From the NCBI GenBank assembly GCA_900543805.1, contig UQTE01000002.1, positions 1 to 64,000 on the forward strand: 64,000 bases of DNA, written 5' to 3'. Origin of the DNA: an uncultured Sutterella sp. Its GTDB lineage: Bacteria; Pseudomonadota; Gammaproteobacteria; Burkholderiales; Burkholderiaceae_F. Positions 26,124 through 35,133 of the stretch are shown piece after piece. Below the pieces are notes generated by a model. It made no database searches, was not told the DNA's origin, and saw only the letters and a program-made list of their open reading frames with translations. The translations under genes and the position numbers were made by a program. Position 1 is the first letter of the stretch. The number at the start of each line of letters is the position of its first letter.

Positions 26124-26795
26124 TCAGACGGGCGGCAGAACGTAGAAGAAAACGGAGAAAAACTGCAGCGCCGTCCCGGCGAGGACGAAGACGTGCCAAA
26201 TCGCGTGGTTGTAAGGGATGCGGTCGATGAGATAGAAAATGACGCCGAGACTGTACACGACGCCGCCCGCGGCGAGAAGCCACACGCCGCCCGGCGCAAG
26301 CGAATCGATCAGATCGCCGAGAAGCGGCGTAATGGCCCAGCCGAGGCAGAGATAGAGCACGCAGTTGAGCCAGTCGGCCCGCTTGAGGAGAAAAGGCTGC
26401 AGCACGACGCCGAGCGTCGCGACCGTCCAGACGACGGCGCAGAGAACGGTCCCGGCCGTCCCGCCGATCGTGAGCAACGAAAACGGCGTGTAGGAGCCGG
26501 CGATCAGAAGATAGATCGCCGAATGGTCGCACACCTGCAGCCACCGCTTCGCCTTTCGGTTTGGGATCGCGTGGTAGAGCGTCGACGCGAGATAGAGCAC
26601 CACCATGGCCGAGCCGAACACGGCGACGCTCGCCGTCGTCTTGGCGCCGGCGTCGGCGAGAACCGAAAAGGTGACGAGAAGCACAAGACCGGCGATCGCC
26701 AACACCAGCGCCACCCCGTGGGTCACGGCGTTGGCGAGTTCCTCTCTTTTGCTGTAGCCGCCGAGCGCGGCAAGCGGCGAATTGTCTGCGGGCAT
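26124..26795 (-). CDS. Hemolysin III family (PAQR-like) membrane protein
   Basis: 223 residues with seven predicted helices. It belongs to the YqfA/TrhA 'hemolysin III' group related to PAQR receptors. Diagnostic pieces are ANAVTHGVAL near the N-terminus, STLYHAIP, CDHSAIYLLIAGSYTP and HAIWHVFVLAGTALQFF at the end; the histidines and Asp form the metal site. Bacterial members influence membrane energetics and lipids; the hemolysin name is historical. Confidence 0.92.
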   Translation of the reverse strand: MPADNSPLAALGGYSKREELANAVTHGVALVLAIAGLVLLVTFSVLADAGAKTTASVAVFGSAMVVLYLASTLYHAIPNRKAKRWLQVCDHSAIYLLIAGSYTPFSLLTIGGTAGTVLCAVVWTVATLGVVLQPFLLKRADWLNCVLYLCLGWAITPLLGDLIDSLAPGGVWLLAAGGVVYSLGVIFYLIDRIPYNHAIWHVFVLAGTALQFFSVFFYVLPPV

Positions 26796-26954
26796 CGTCT
26801 TCCCCTCCTTTCCGTATTATCGAAGCGAAAGAAAGGCGCAAACGTTGCGTAAAACCGGCAAAGTTTTGCGAATCGTTTCAGGCGGTGCGGCACCATTATT
26901 CCGCGTCCCCGCAAACGAAAAAGCCGTGATCCGAAGACCGCGGCTTTGAAAATC

Positions 26955-27042
26955 TGGCGGAAGGAAAGGGATTCGAACCCTTGATCGGTTTCCCGACGCC
27001 GGTTTTCAAGACCGGTGCATTCAACCACTCTGCCATCCTTCC
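26955..27042 (-). tRNA. tRNA-Ser(UGA)
   Basis: An 88-nt class II tRNA on the minus strand, with the 3' CCA encoded. Acceptor stem GGAAGGA / TCCTTCC, anticodon loop CTTGAAA giving anticodon UGA, a long variable arm and GGTTCGAATCC T-loop. It reads UCA and related serine codons. Confidence 0.96.
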
Positions 27043-27106
27043 GCGGCACAAGAATGGTAGATTTTATAGAAGAATTCACTTTTTCGCAAATATTCCGAAG
27101 CTCTTC

Positions 27107-27697
27107 ATGGAACCCATCGAATTCGACCGCGCCCTCTCTTCCCTTTTGTCCGAAGACGATCCGCTTCGCGTGCGCTTCGAGCGCTGGCGCCGTTTTTTGC
27201 AGCGCGAGCTCACCTTCTCGCACTCCGAAAGCGTGTGCCACACGACCGAACACGTCGAGCGCGTTCTCCTCTTTGCACTCCTTCTCGGGCGCGAGCTCGA
27301 AGTCTCGTCCGACGATCTCGACGCACTCGCGCTCTGCGCCGTCTTTCACGACACGCGCCGTCACGACGACGATCTCGACGTAGGACACGGAGACCGCGCC
27401 GCAGCCTACTACCGGGAATACGCGTCCGCGCACGGTCGGAATGTCGACGACCGAGTCGAGCGCATCATCGCCCGCCACGACCGTCATGACCGGGTTTCGG
27501 AAGAGAAATTCCGCAAAGAAGGCGCCGACGACGAAACACTGCTTCTTTACCGCATCTTCAAGGACGCCGACGCGATCGACCGTTTCCGCTTCGGACCGAA
27601 AGCCTTGAACGAACGTTACCTGCGCACCTCCGCCGCCAGAAACCTTCTTCCTCTCCTGCGCCCCTTCGTACTGCGCCTCACCGGTTACGAAGCCTGA
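27107..27697 (+). CDS. HD-domain phosphohydrolase-like protein
   Basis: 196 residues. Metal ligands are His49 (HTTEHVERV), His81-Asp82 (VFHDTRRHDDD) and a later KDADAIDRFRFG segment. This is the HD superfamily in a small cytoplasmic form; a nucleotide or phosphate-ester substrate is likely but unknown. It starts 65 bp past the tRNA-Ser gene, on the other strand, so a tRNA-linked insertion is possible. The ATG at 27107 is chosen because the earlier frame runs through the tRNA. Confidence 0.8.
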   Translation: MEPIEFDRALSSLLSEDDPLRVRFERWRRFLQRELTFSHSESVCHTTEHVERVLLFALLLGRELEVSSDDLDALALCAVFHDTRRHDDDLDVGHGDRAAAYYREYASAHGRNVDDRVERIIARHDRHDRVSEEKFRKEGADDETLLLYRIFKDADAIDRFRFGPKALNERYLRTSAARNLLPLLRPFVLRLTGYEA

Positions 27698-27856
27698 ACC
27701 CGACCGTCCCCGAGCTTTACGAGTCCTTACGCCGAATGACGCGGGAGGAGTATCCTTAAGGGAGAATGGTCGTTCAGGATGTCACACATCCGCCACGACC
27801 TCATTCTTTGACTTCTGTGCGTCCGTCACGTTTCGCGCGGACGCGGGCGGTTTTCC

Positions 27857-29071
27857 ATGAACGCGGCGCTGGCAAAAGTTCTCCTCATTCTGCTCGTACT
27901 GCACAGCTGTACGACGGGCATGCGTTTCACCGTGACCCTCGACGCTTTGCGCCACGGCGGAACGCCGTTTGAAATCGGACTGATGCTCTCGACCGTCGCC
28001 CTCTTTCCCGCCTTTCTCGCCGTCAAGGCGGGACGGTGGCTGGACGACAAGGGACCGAGGGGGCCGCTTACGCTCGCCGTCGCCTGCACGCTCTTTGCCG
28101 GCATCGAAACGCTTCTTCTGCCCGTCGACCGCGTGGGACTCGCCCCGCTTTTCGCCGCCTGCCTGTCGGTGGGCTTCGGGTTTCTTCTCGTCAACACCGT
28201 CACGCAACGGCTCGTTGGCGACGTCGTGCGGCCGGAATTCCGTTCGAGCGCCTTCACCTTCCTCTCGATGACGACGGCGGCAAGCGGTCTCGTGACGCCC
28301 GTCTTTGCGGGCCACCTCATCGAGGCGCTCGGATTTTCGAGTTTCTACCTCTGGTGCTCGGTCCTGCCGGTTCTTCTTTTTCTTCTTCTCTGCACACCCT
28401 GGTTCCGCGGACTCCTTCGCCCGCTCAAGAAGCGGCGCGCAGCTAGCGCTGTCAGGGGAAAAGCTTCGGAACTTCTCTCCGACAAAGCGCTTCGTGCCGT
28501 TCTCATCGCGTCCGTCCTCGTTTCGGTCGGCTGGGAAGTAGGCAACCTCCTGATTCCGGTCTACTGCACTTCCGTCAACCTCTCGCCCTCCGACATCGGC
28601 TGGGTGCTCGGGAGCTTCTCTACGGCGAGCTTCGTCGTGCGGCTTTTGACGCCGCTTCTTCTCAAGGTGCTGCGCGAATGGTACATGATCGCCCTCACCT
28701 TCTTCCTGAGCGCCACGGCCTTCGCGCTCTTTCCGCTCTTTGAGAATTTCTGGCTCCTCGCCGCCACGAGTTTTCTTCTGGGCCTCGGCCTCGGAGCGGC
28801 GCTTCCCAACATGATGTCGCTCGTCTACCGGCTCTCGCCCGCGGGCCGCATCGGCGAAGCGATCGGTCTTCGGCTCATGATGATGAACATGAGCAAAGCG
28901 ACCTTCCCGGTCGCGATGGGCGCTCTCGGAAGCGTCATCGGCGCCGGCTCTTCGCTCTTCGGACTCGGCGTCCTCCTTTACGGGGGCTTTGCCTACGTGC
29001 TTGCAAGCGCCCGCGCGGTGATCGGCGGCTGTGAAGACGCGGCAAGGCGCGAAGCCGAACAACACGAATGA
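27857..29071 (+). CDS. Major facilitator superfamily transporter
   Basis: 404 residues with twelve predicted helices. The MFS loop 2-3 motif appears as AVKAGRWLDDKGPRG near residues 55-70. There is a charged central loop (residues 180-210) between the two six-helix halves. Substrate not recognised; drug or metabolite export is the usual role. It lies 159 nt after the HD gene and probably has its own promoter. Confidence 0.85.
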   Translation: MNAALAKVLLILLVLHSCTTGMRFTVTLDALRHGGTPFEIGLMLSTVALFPAFLAVKAGRWLDDKGPRGPLTLAVACTLFAGIETLLLPVDRVGLAPLFAACLSVGFGFLLVNTVTQRLVGDVVRPEFRSSAFTFLSMTTAASGLVTPVFAGHLIEALGFSSFYLWCSVLPVLLFLLLCTPWFRGLLRPLKKRRAASAVRGKASELLSDKALRAVLIASVLVSVGWEVGNLLIPVYCTSVNLSPSDIGWVLGSFSTASFVVRLLTPLLLKVLREWYMIALTFFLSATAFALFPLFENFWLLAATSFLLGLGLGAALPNMMSLVYRLSPAGRIGEAIGLRLMMMNMSKATFPVAMGALGSVIGAGSSLFGLGVLLYGGFAYVLASARAVIGGCEDAARREAEQHE

Positions 29072-29167
29072 CCCTCCGACGGCTCGCCTTCCGCAACATT
29101 TGCTTACTGAACGCATTTCCCCGTGCGGAGACGCACCTTCCGCCTCACCTGGGTGTTTTACTCAATC

Positions 29168-29201
29168 AAATGTGTTGAATTGTTACCAAATTCCCACATT
29201 T
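29168..29201 (+). promoter_or_regulatory. 34-bp extended palindrome, putative operator
   Basis: AAATGTG (29168-29174) pairs with CACATTT (29195-29201), and inside it GAATT (29177-29181) pairs with AATTC (29189-29193), around GTTACCA. A TACAAT -10-like element follows at 29217-29222. No U tract follows, so it is an operator rather than a terminator. It lies 113-146 bp ahead of the amidohydrolase gene. Confidence 0.6.
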
Positions 29202-29313
29202 GTCGACTTTGATCTTTACAATGTCGTCAATTTGGCCGCAGGAAGGGATTGCTTTTCAGCGGCCTTTTTTCGAGTCAGTTTTCTTTAAGCCTTACCATCC
29301 CAAGGAGTTTCGG

Positions 29314-30306
29314 ATGTCCATGGAAAACGCGCCCCTCACGATTCGCGACATGATTGAGCCCGCCATCATGGCCGCGGGCGGTTGGGTCAACACGCACGCC
29401 CACGCCGACCGCGCCTACACGCTGAGCCCGGACGTTCTCGAACTGCGCCGCACCTGCACGCTGCAGCAGAAGTGGGACGCTCTCGACCGCCTCAAGCGCG
29501 AATCGACCGAAGAAATCTTCTACCGTCGCTTCTGCACGTTCTTTGAAAACCAGATCAAGCAGGGCGTCACGGCGCTCGCGACCTTCGTCGACATCGACCC
29601 CCAGAGTGAAGACCGCGCGATCAAGGCGGGTCTGCGCGCCCGTGAACACTACAAGGACCAGCTCACGGTCAAGTTCGCCAACCAGACGCTCAAGGGCGTG
29701 ATCGACCCCGAAGCCCGCCGTTGGTTCGACATCGGCGCCGAACTCGTCGACATCATCGGCGCCCTTCCGAAGCGTGACGAACGCGACTTCGGCAAGGGAT
29801 CCGAAGCCTTCGACATCATCATGGAAACCGCCAAGCGCCTCGACAAGATGGTGCACGTGCACGTCGACCAGTTCAACGAATCGCTCGAATACGAAACCGA
29901 AGAACTCTGCGACAAGACGATCCAGCACGGCATGCAGGGCAAGGTCGTCGCCATTCACGGCATCTCGATCGCCGCGCACTCCAAGAAGTACCGCGAACGC
30001 CTCTATGCCCGCATGCGCGAAGCCGAAGTCATGATGATCGCCTGCCCGACCGCCTGGATCGACACGCCGCGCTCCGAAAAGATCGGCCCGATGCACAACT
30101 CCATGACGCCGGTCGACGAACTCATTCCCGCCGGAATCACCGTTGCGCTCGGCACGGACAACGTCTGCGACGCCATGGTGCCGTGGAACGCCGGCGACAT
30201 GTGGCATGAAATGACCACGCTCGCCACGGGTTGCCGCTTCGACTACTTCGACGAACTCGTCAAGATCGCCACGATCAACGGCCGCAAGGCCATCGGCATC
30301 GCCTGA
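29314..30306 (+). CDS. Cytosine-deaminase-like amidohydrolase
   Basis: 330-residue metal-dependent hydrolase of the cytosine deaminase branch. Metal ligands: His28-Ala-His30 in NTHAHADRAY, a HVHVDQFNES block near 185, an IHGIS block and Asp in ALGTDNVCD. It is shorter than E. coli CodA. CAAGGAG precedes the ATG. The gene pairs with a pyrE-like gene 37 nt later, suggesting it deaminates or opens a pyrimidine or related ring that is then made into a nucleotide. Exact substrate unknown. Confidence 0.8.
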   Translation: MSMENAPLTIRDMIEPAIMAAGGWVNTHAHADRAYTLSPDVLELRRTCTLQQKWDALDRLKRESTEEIFYRRFCTFFENQIKQGVTALATFVDIDPQSEDRAIKAGLRAREHYKDQLTVKFANQTLKGVIDPEARRWFDIGAELVDIIGALPKRDERDFGKGSEAFDIIMETAKRLDKMVHVHVDQFNESLEYETEELCDKTIQHGMQGKVVAIHGISIAAHSKKYRERLYARMREAEVMMIACPTAWIDTPRSEKIGPMHNSMTPVDELIPAGITVALGTDNVCDAMVPWNAGDMWHEMTTLATGCRFDYFDELVKIATINGRKAIGIA

Positions 30307-30343
30307 TCCGCCGCACGCACTGTCACAGATACGGGAGTTACAC

Positions 30344-31018
30344 ATGTACATTTCGAAGATTGCCGAAGACATCCTCGCCGAACGTCTTCTTTCCTACGGT
30401 GCGGTCACCTTCTACAAGGACGCCCCTCTTCGCCTCAAGTCCGGCCTCGTCACGCCGATCTACGTCGACAACCGCAAGCTCACGGCCTGGCCCGACGCCT
30501 GGCACGACGTGATCGAAACGATGGCCTCGCGCATCGATCAGCTCAAGCTCGACTTTGACGTCGTCGCCGGCGTCGAAGGTGCGGGCGTCTCGCACTCGGC
30601 CGCCCTCGCCTATCGCCTCTACAAGCCCTCGATCTTCGTGCGCGAATCCGCCAAGACCTACGGCAACAAGAGCCGTGTCGAAGGCGGCGACGTGCAGGGC
30701 AAGCGCGTCCTCATCATTGAAGACCACATCTCCACGGGTCTCTCGCTTCTCTCCGCCGTCGAAGCCCTCAAGGCCGAAGGCGCCTGCGTGACCGATTGCC
30801 TCGCCGTCACGAGCTTCGGCATGGAAGAAACGAAGAACCTCTTTGAAAAGCAGAACGTCGTCTGCCACGAAATGCTGCCCTTCTCGAAGGTGCTCGACAA
30901 GGCGATCGAACTCGGTCAGATCACCGAAGAAGACCGCGCCCGCCTCGACGACTGGCTCGCCAATCCGTGGACCTGGGCCGCTCGTCACGGTCTCGTTCCG
31001 CAGACGAACGAAAACTGA
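30344..31018 (+). CDS. pyrE: Orotate phosphoribosyltransferase-like protein
   Basis: 224-residue type I phosphoribosyltransferase. The PRPP loop is VLIIEDHISTGLS (122-134). RLKSGLVTPIYVDNRKL matches the orotate-binding block of PyrE. It makes OMP from orotate and PRPP in pyrimidine synthesis, or salvages a related base. Spacing to the amidohydrolase argues for one operon. In this context it may be a paralogue rather than the housekeeping enzyme. Confidence 0.85.
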   Translation: MYISKIAEDILAERLLSYGAVTFYKDAPLRLKSGLVTPIYVDNRKLTAWPDAWHDVIETMASRIDQLKLDFDVVAGVEGAGVSHSAALAYRLYKPSIFVRESAKTYGNKSRVEGGDVQGKRVLIIEDHISTGLSLLSAVEALKAEGACVTDCLAVTSFGMEETKNLFEKQNVVCHEMLPFSKVLDKAIELGQITEEDRARLDDWLANPWTWAARHGLVPQTNEN

Positions 31019-31040
31019 TCCCGAACCCTTTCGGAATCCG

Positions 31041-31074
31041 AACCCCGCGCGTTTTCGAACCCGCGGGGTTTTCT
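31041..31074 (+). terminator. Terminator after pyrE-like gene
   Basis: AACCCCGCG / CGCGGGGTT stem (31041-31049 with 31062-31070) followed by TTCT. Confidence 0.88.
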
Positions 31075-31182
31075 GTATCCGGACGCTCCACGCGGCCCGG
31101 TGCGAAGCGTTCTTCGCGCCCACAAGAAAGCCGCCGCCCCGATGAAGAGCGACGGCTTCGAAGTGTTTGCGCCGGGCGAGCC

Positions 31183-31782
31183 TTACTTGTTGAACGCGGG
31201 CGAGGCGGCGCGCAGATAGACGTACATCGAATAGATCGTGAGGACCGCGGCGATCCAGATGAGGATCGTCCCGATGAAGGAGACGGAGATCTTCACGCCT
31301 TCGACCGTGATCGGATCCCACCAGAGGAGCATCGGGATCGCGGTCATCTGGGCGATCGTCTTGATCTTCCCGAACCAGTTCACCTTGACGCGTCCGGATT
31401 CGCCCACCTTCGCCATCCATTCGCGAAGGGCCGAAACCGTGATTTCGCGGCCGATGATGATGAAGGCGACGAGCATGTCGAGTCGTTCCAACCCCACGAG
31501 CGCGATGAGCGCCATCGAGACGATGAGCTTGTCCGCGACTGGATCGAGGAAGGCGCCCATGTCGGTCGCCCAGCCTTCATAGCGGCGGGCGAGATACCCG
31601 TCGAGCGCATCGGTCGTCGCCGCGATGACGAAGGTCAGACACGCGATGACGTTGATCCAGTGCGCGTCGATGATTTTCGTCGGAACGTAGAAGACGCCGA
31701 CGGCGATGGGGATCATCGCGATTCGGGCCCAGGTGAGAACCATCGGAACGTTGATGGAGACGGGCGGTTTCAAGCGGGGCAT
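31183..31782 (-). CDS. pgsA: CDP-diacylglycerol-glycerol-3-phosphate 3-phosphatidyltransferase
   Basis: 199-residue integral membrane enzyme that makes phosphatidylglycerol phosphate. The CDP-alcohol motif is Asp58-x2-Asp61-Gly-x2-Ala-Arg66 ... Gly76-x3-Asp80-x3-Asp84. Five to six helices. It follows uvrC by 39 nt on the same strand, the common proteobacterial uvrC-pgsA pair. Confidence 0.95.
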   Translation of the reverse strand: MPRLKPPVSINVPMVLTWARIAMIPIAVGVFYVPTKIIDAHWINVIACLTFVIAATTDALDGYLARRYEGWATDMGAFLDPVADKLIVSMALIALVGLERLDMLVAFIIIGREITVSALREWMAKVGESGRVKVNWFGKIKTIAQMTAIPMLLWWDPITVEGVKISVSFIGTILIWIAAVLTIYSMYVYLRAASPAFNK

Positions 31783-31821
31783 GATGGATGAAAAAAGTTT
31801 GTGGGATGGGGTTCAGTAAGA

Positions 31822-33810
31822 TTACTCGATTTTCGGGGCCGCCCCCTCGTGCAACTGGGCATAAATTCGTTCCGCGAGACTCCGGCTGATGCCTTCGCAC
31901 TTGGCGATGTCTTCGGCGGAAGCGTTTTTGAGCTGCCGCATGCCGCCGAAGTGCGTCAAAAGCTTCGCGCGGCGCTTGGGTCCGATCCCTTCAAGGTCCT
32001 CGAGGCGCGAGGTGTTGCGGGTTTTCGCGCGCTTGGCGCGCATCCCCGTGATCGCGAAGCGGTGCGCCTCGTCGCGGATTTCGGCGATGAGCATGAGGGC
32101 CTTCGACAAGGAGCCGAGAACGAGGGGCTCGCGCGCGACGCCGTCGATCTTCGGGAAGATCAGGGTTTCGAGACCGGTCTTCCGACCTTCGCCCTTGGCG
32201 ACGCCGACGATGACGGACAAATCGAGTCCGAGTTCGGTGAAAACCTGACGGGCCATTTCGACCTGACCTCGTCCGCCGTCGACGAGGACGACGTCGGGCA
32301 ATTCCGCCTCCCCGCGCGTGACGGGGAGATAGCGGCGCTCGAGAACCTGCCGCATGGCGGCGTAGTCGTCGCCCGGCGTCACGTCGCGGATCGTGAAGCG
32401 CCGATAGAGGTTCGACTGCATGCGCCCTTCAAGGAAGACGACGCAGCTCGCCTGCGTGGCTTCGCCCGCCGTGTGCGAAATGTCGAAGCATTCGACCCGG
32501 AACTTCATCGGATCGCCGTCCTTGGGTTCGATTTCGAGCACTTCGAGGAGGTCCTTCAAGCGCGCCTCGCGGCTTCCCTCTTCCGAAATGTGGCGCGAGA
32601 GCGCGATCGTCGCCCCCTGCACGCACATTTCGAGCCAGCGCCTTCTCGTTTCGCGCGGTTCCGTGACGACGCTCACGCGCCGGCCGGCGCGCTCCGAAAG
32701 AAGCGCCGAGAGGCGTTCCGCCCAGTCCTTTTCACCCTCGAAGGGCTCGGTGATGAGGACCGTCGGAATTTCCTGATCGCAGTAGTGCTGCGCGACGAAG
32801 GCCTCGAGAATTTCCCCCTTTTCGGGCATGAGCTGCTCGCGCACGACGCCCTTCGGGAAGATCGGACGGTCGCCGAGGTGTCGGCCCCCGCGCACCATGG
32901 CGAGGTTCACGCAGATCGTGCCGCCCGAGACCGCGACCGCCACGATGTCGGCGTTCGTGTCGCCGCCCGTCGTTTCGATCGCCTGGCTTTGCTGCAGGGT
33001 CGTGAGCGCCGCGATGCGGTCGCGAAAGACGGCCGCGCGCTCGAACTCCCACTTCTCCGACGCCTGCCACATCTGCCGCTCGTACTCTTCGACGACTTCG
33101 CGGGTGCGTCCTTCCAAAAAGGCGGCGGCGCGCTCGCAGTCGCGGGCGTAGTCTTCGCGCGAGATGAGTCCCACGCAGGGTGCCGTGCAGCGACCGATCT
33201 GTCCCAAAAGGCAGGCGCGGGTGCGGTTTTGAAACACGGCGTTTTCGCAGGTCCGAAGCCCGAAGACCTTCTGCATGATCTGAATCGCGTCGCGCACGGC
33301 GCCCGAGTTCGGATAGGGCCCGAAAAAGCGCGAGCGGCGGTCGACGCCGCCCCGGTAGTAGGAAAGACGCGGGAAGTCTTCGGGACCGAGCTTCACGTAG
33401 GGGTAGCTCTTGTCGTCTCGAAAGAGAATGTTGTACTTCGGGTGAAGCGACTTGATGAGATTGTTTTCGAGAAGCAGCGCCTCGGCTTCCGAACGCGTCA
33501 CGGTGGTTTCGAGCCTTGCGATCTGGCTCACCATGATGCGGATGCGCGGCGACAGATCCGACTTCTGAAAGTAGGAGCTCACGCGCTTTTTGAGGTCGCG
33601 CGCCTTCCCGACGTAGAGGCAGCGTCCCTCCGCGTCGAAATAGCGGTAGCATCCCGGCAGATTCGGGAGCGTCCTCAGTTCCGCCTTGGCGTCGAAGGTC
33701 TTGACTTCGGGTTCGTTGGCAAACCCTTCTCCCGCCTCATCTTCCGTTCGGTCGGGAGCGGGGCCGGAGGCCTCGGCCGCTTCGATTTTCTGTTCGTCGG
33801 TCTCAGTCAT
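31822..33810 (-). CDS. uvrC: Excinuclease ABC subunit C
   Basis: 662-residue UvrC, the incision nuclease of nucleotide excision repair. An extra N-terminal tail of about 45 residues rich in Glu, Ala and Asp precedes the GIY-YIG domain ([27 protein letters not shown]). The UVR motif, the RNase H-like nuclease ([26 protein letters not shown]) and the C-terminal helix-hairpin-helix pair ([18 protein letters not shown]) are all present. It is first of the uvrC-pgsA pair. Confidence 0.97.
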   Translation of the reverse strand: MTETDEQKIEAAEASGPAPDRTEDEAGEGFANEPEVKTFDAKAELRTLPNLPGCYRYFDAEGRCLYVGKARDLKKRVSSYFQKSDLSPRIRIMVSQIARLETTVTRSEAEALLLENNLIKSLHPKYNILFRDDKSYPYVKLGPEDFPRLSYYRGGVDRRSRFFGPYPNSGAVRDAIQIMQKVFGLRTCENAVFQNRTRACLLGQIGRCTAPCVGLISREDYARDCERAAAFLEGRTREVVEEYERQMWQASEKWEFERAAVFRDRIAALTTLQQSQAIETTGGDTNADIVAVAVSGGTICVNLAMVRGGRHLGDRPIFPKGVVREQLMPEKGEILEAFVAQHYCDQEIPTVLITEPFEGEKDWAERLSALLSERAGRRVSVVTEPRETRRRWLEMCVQGATIALSRHISEEGSREARLKDLLEVLEIEPKDGDPMKFRVECFDISHTAGEATQASCVVFLEGRMQSNLYRRFTIRDVTPGDDYAAMRQVLERRYLPVTRGEAELPDVVLVDGGRGQVEMARQVFTELGLDLSVIVGVAKGEGRKTGLETLIFPKIDGVAREPLVLGSLSKALMLIAEIRDEAHRFAITGMRAKRAKTRNTSRLEDLEGIGPKRRAKLLTHFGGMRQLKNASAEDIAKCEGISRSLAERIYAQLHEGAAPKIE

Positions 33811-33892
33811 GCGCTTCTGGAATGAACGGCGTCCCTGCGCGGACGCCCGAAACTCGGGTATTGTAGCGGCTCAATCTTCCAAAAGGACTTCC

Positions 33893-34993
33893 ATGCAGCC
33901 CCGATCCGTACAGATTTTCTGCCGCATCATCGACAATTTCGGCGATGCGGGCGTCACCCTGCGCGTCGCGCGCCGTTTTCTCGCGGAAGGCGTCGCGCCG
34001 CTTCTCATTTCGGACCACCTTGAAGTCCTCGCCAAACTTCTGCCGGGACTCGATCCGACGGCGCCCCGTTCCGTCGTGGACGGCATCGGCGTCGCCGACT
34101 GGGACGCCTTTGCGGCCGACCCCGACGCGCCCGCGGACCTGGTGCTCGAGACCTTCGGTTGCCGACTTCCCGAGAAATTCGAGGAACGCATGGCCGTGAC
34201 GCCCCCGAAGCTCACGATGAACCTCGACTACCTGAGCGCCGAAGACTGGGTCGAATCCTGCCACGGCGTCTGGGGCCTGCACCCGACGCTTCCGATTCGT
34301 AAGCTCTGGTACTTTCCGGGCTTCACCGACCGCACGGGCGGACTCACGATCGAGCCCGACTACGAAGACCGCCGCGCGGCCTTCGATCGGGAGGCGTTTC
34401 TGCGCTCGCTCGGGGTGACGGATCCCTCGCGTCCGACGCTCTACTTCTTCCTTTACCCCACCAACGACGTGGTCGCCTGGGCGCGGGCGTTGCTTTCAAT
34501 CGAAACACCTTTGAACGTTCTCCTTGCGCCGGGCGAGGGCACGGATGCGCTCCGAGATGCCCTGTCCGCCGCGCCGCACCCGCACCGGGTAATTGCGACG
34601 CCCTTTGTCGAGCAACCGCTCTTTGACCGCTATCTCTGGGCCGCGGACGGCGTCGTGATCCGCGGCGAAGACAGTTTCGTGCGCGCGCAGCTCTCGGGAA
34701 CACCCCTTTTCTGGGCCACCTACCCGACCGAAGACAAGGCGCATGAAATCAAGTTCGAAGCCTGGGCCGCGCGCGTAAACGCCGTGTTGGGCGACAAGGA
34801 CGTGGCCGAAAGCCTGGCCTTGAACCGCGCCTGGCTCGAAGGCAAGGCCGCGGACCACGATCTTGCGGCCTGGGTCGGAAAGCTTCCCGATCTTCGCCTG
34901 GCCTGGGCGCCCTGGCGCGCGTCCCTTTTCGCCCGCAAGGAACTCGTGCGCGGCATGCTCGAGCGCTACGAAGAGGAGACGAAGGGAGTCTGA
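33893..34993 (+). CDS. earP: EF-P arginine rhamnosyltransferase
   Basis: 366-residue GT-B glycosyltransferase that moves rhamnose from dTDP-rhamnose to Arg32 of EF-P. Its catalytic NFGDAG motif is at the N-terminus (RIIDNFGDAGVTLRVARRF, Asp14 and Asp18), and RGEDSFVRAQ supplies the late Glu/Asp pair. The ATG at 33893 follows AAAAGGA, divergent from uvrC. The partner efp is 2.2 kb downstream on the same strand with Arg32 in place; normally they adjoin. Confidence 0.95.
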   Translation: MQPRSVQIFCRIIDNFGDAGVTLRVARRFLAEGVAPLLISDHLEVLAKLLPGLDPTAPRSVVDGIGVADWDAFAADPDAPADLVLETFGCRLPEKFEERMAVTPPKLTMNLDYLSAEDWVESCHGVWGLHPTLPIRKLWYFPGFTDRTGGLTIEPDYEDRRAAFDREAFLRSLGVTDPSRPTLYFFLYPTNDVVAWARALLSIETPLNVLLAPGEGTDALRDALSAAPHPHRVIATPFVEQPLFDRYLWAADGVVIRGEDSFVRAQLSGTPLFWATYPTEDKAHEIKFEAWAARVNAVLGDKDVAESLALNRAWLEGKAADHDLAAWVGKLPDLRLAWAPWRASLFARKELVRGMLERYEEETKGV

Positions 34994-35133
34994 AAAGGTA
35001 AAGCCTTCGTAAAGCTTTGGCGGGGAAATGTTTCCTCTTCGCTTCCTTCTTTACCCTCGCTTTACCTTCCATAGGGCCCCCTAATTTTCGCCTGCTACAT
35101 TCTTTGGCAAGTCAAAGCACAAAGGAGACTGCC

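Noticed and set aside
31801..33825. Plus-strand open frame of about 670 codons opposite uvrC
   Set aside because: Antisense of an unambiguous UvrC; no domain in the translation.
34995..35068. AAGGTAAAG / CTTTACCTT inverted repeat upstream of the flavoprotein gene
   Set aside because: The 9-bp arms are about 56 nt apart and do not match a known site; could be chance, so not listed as a feature.
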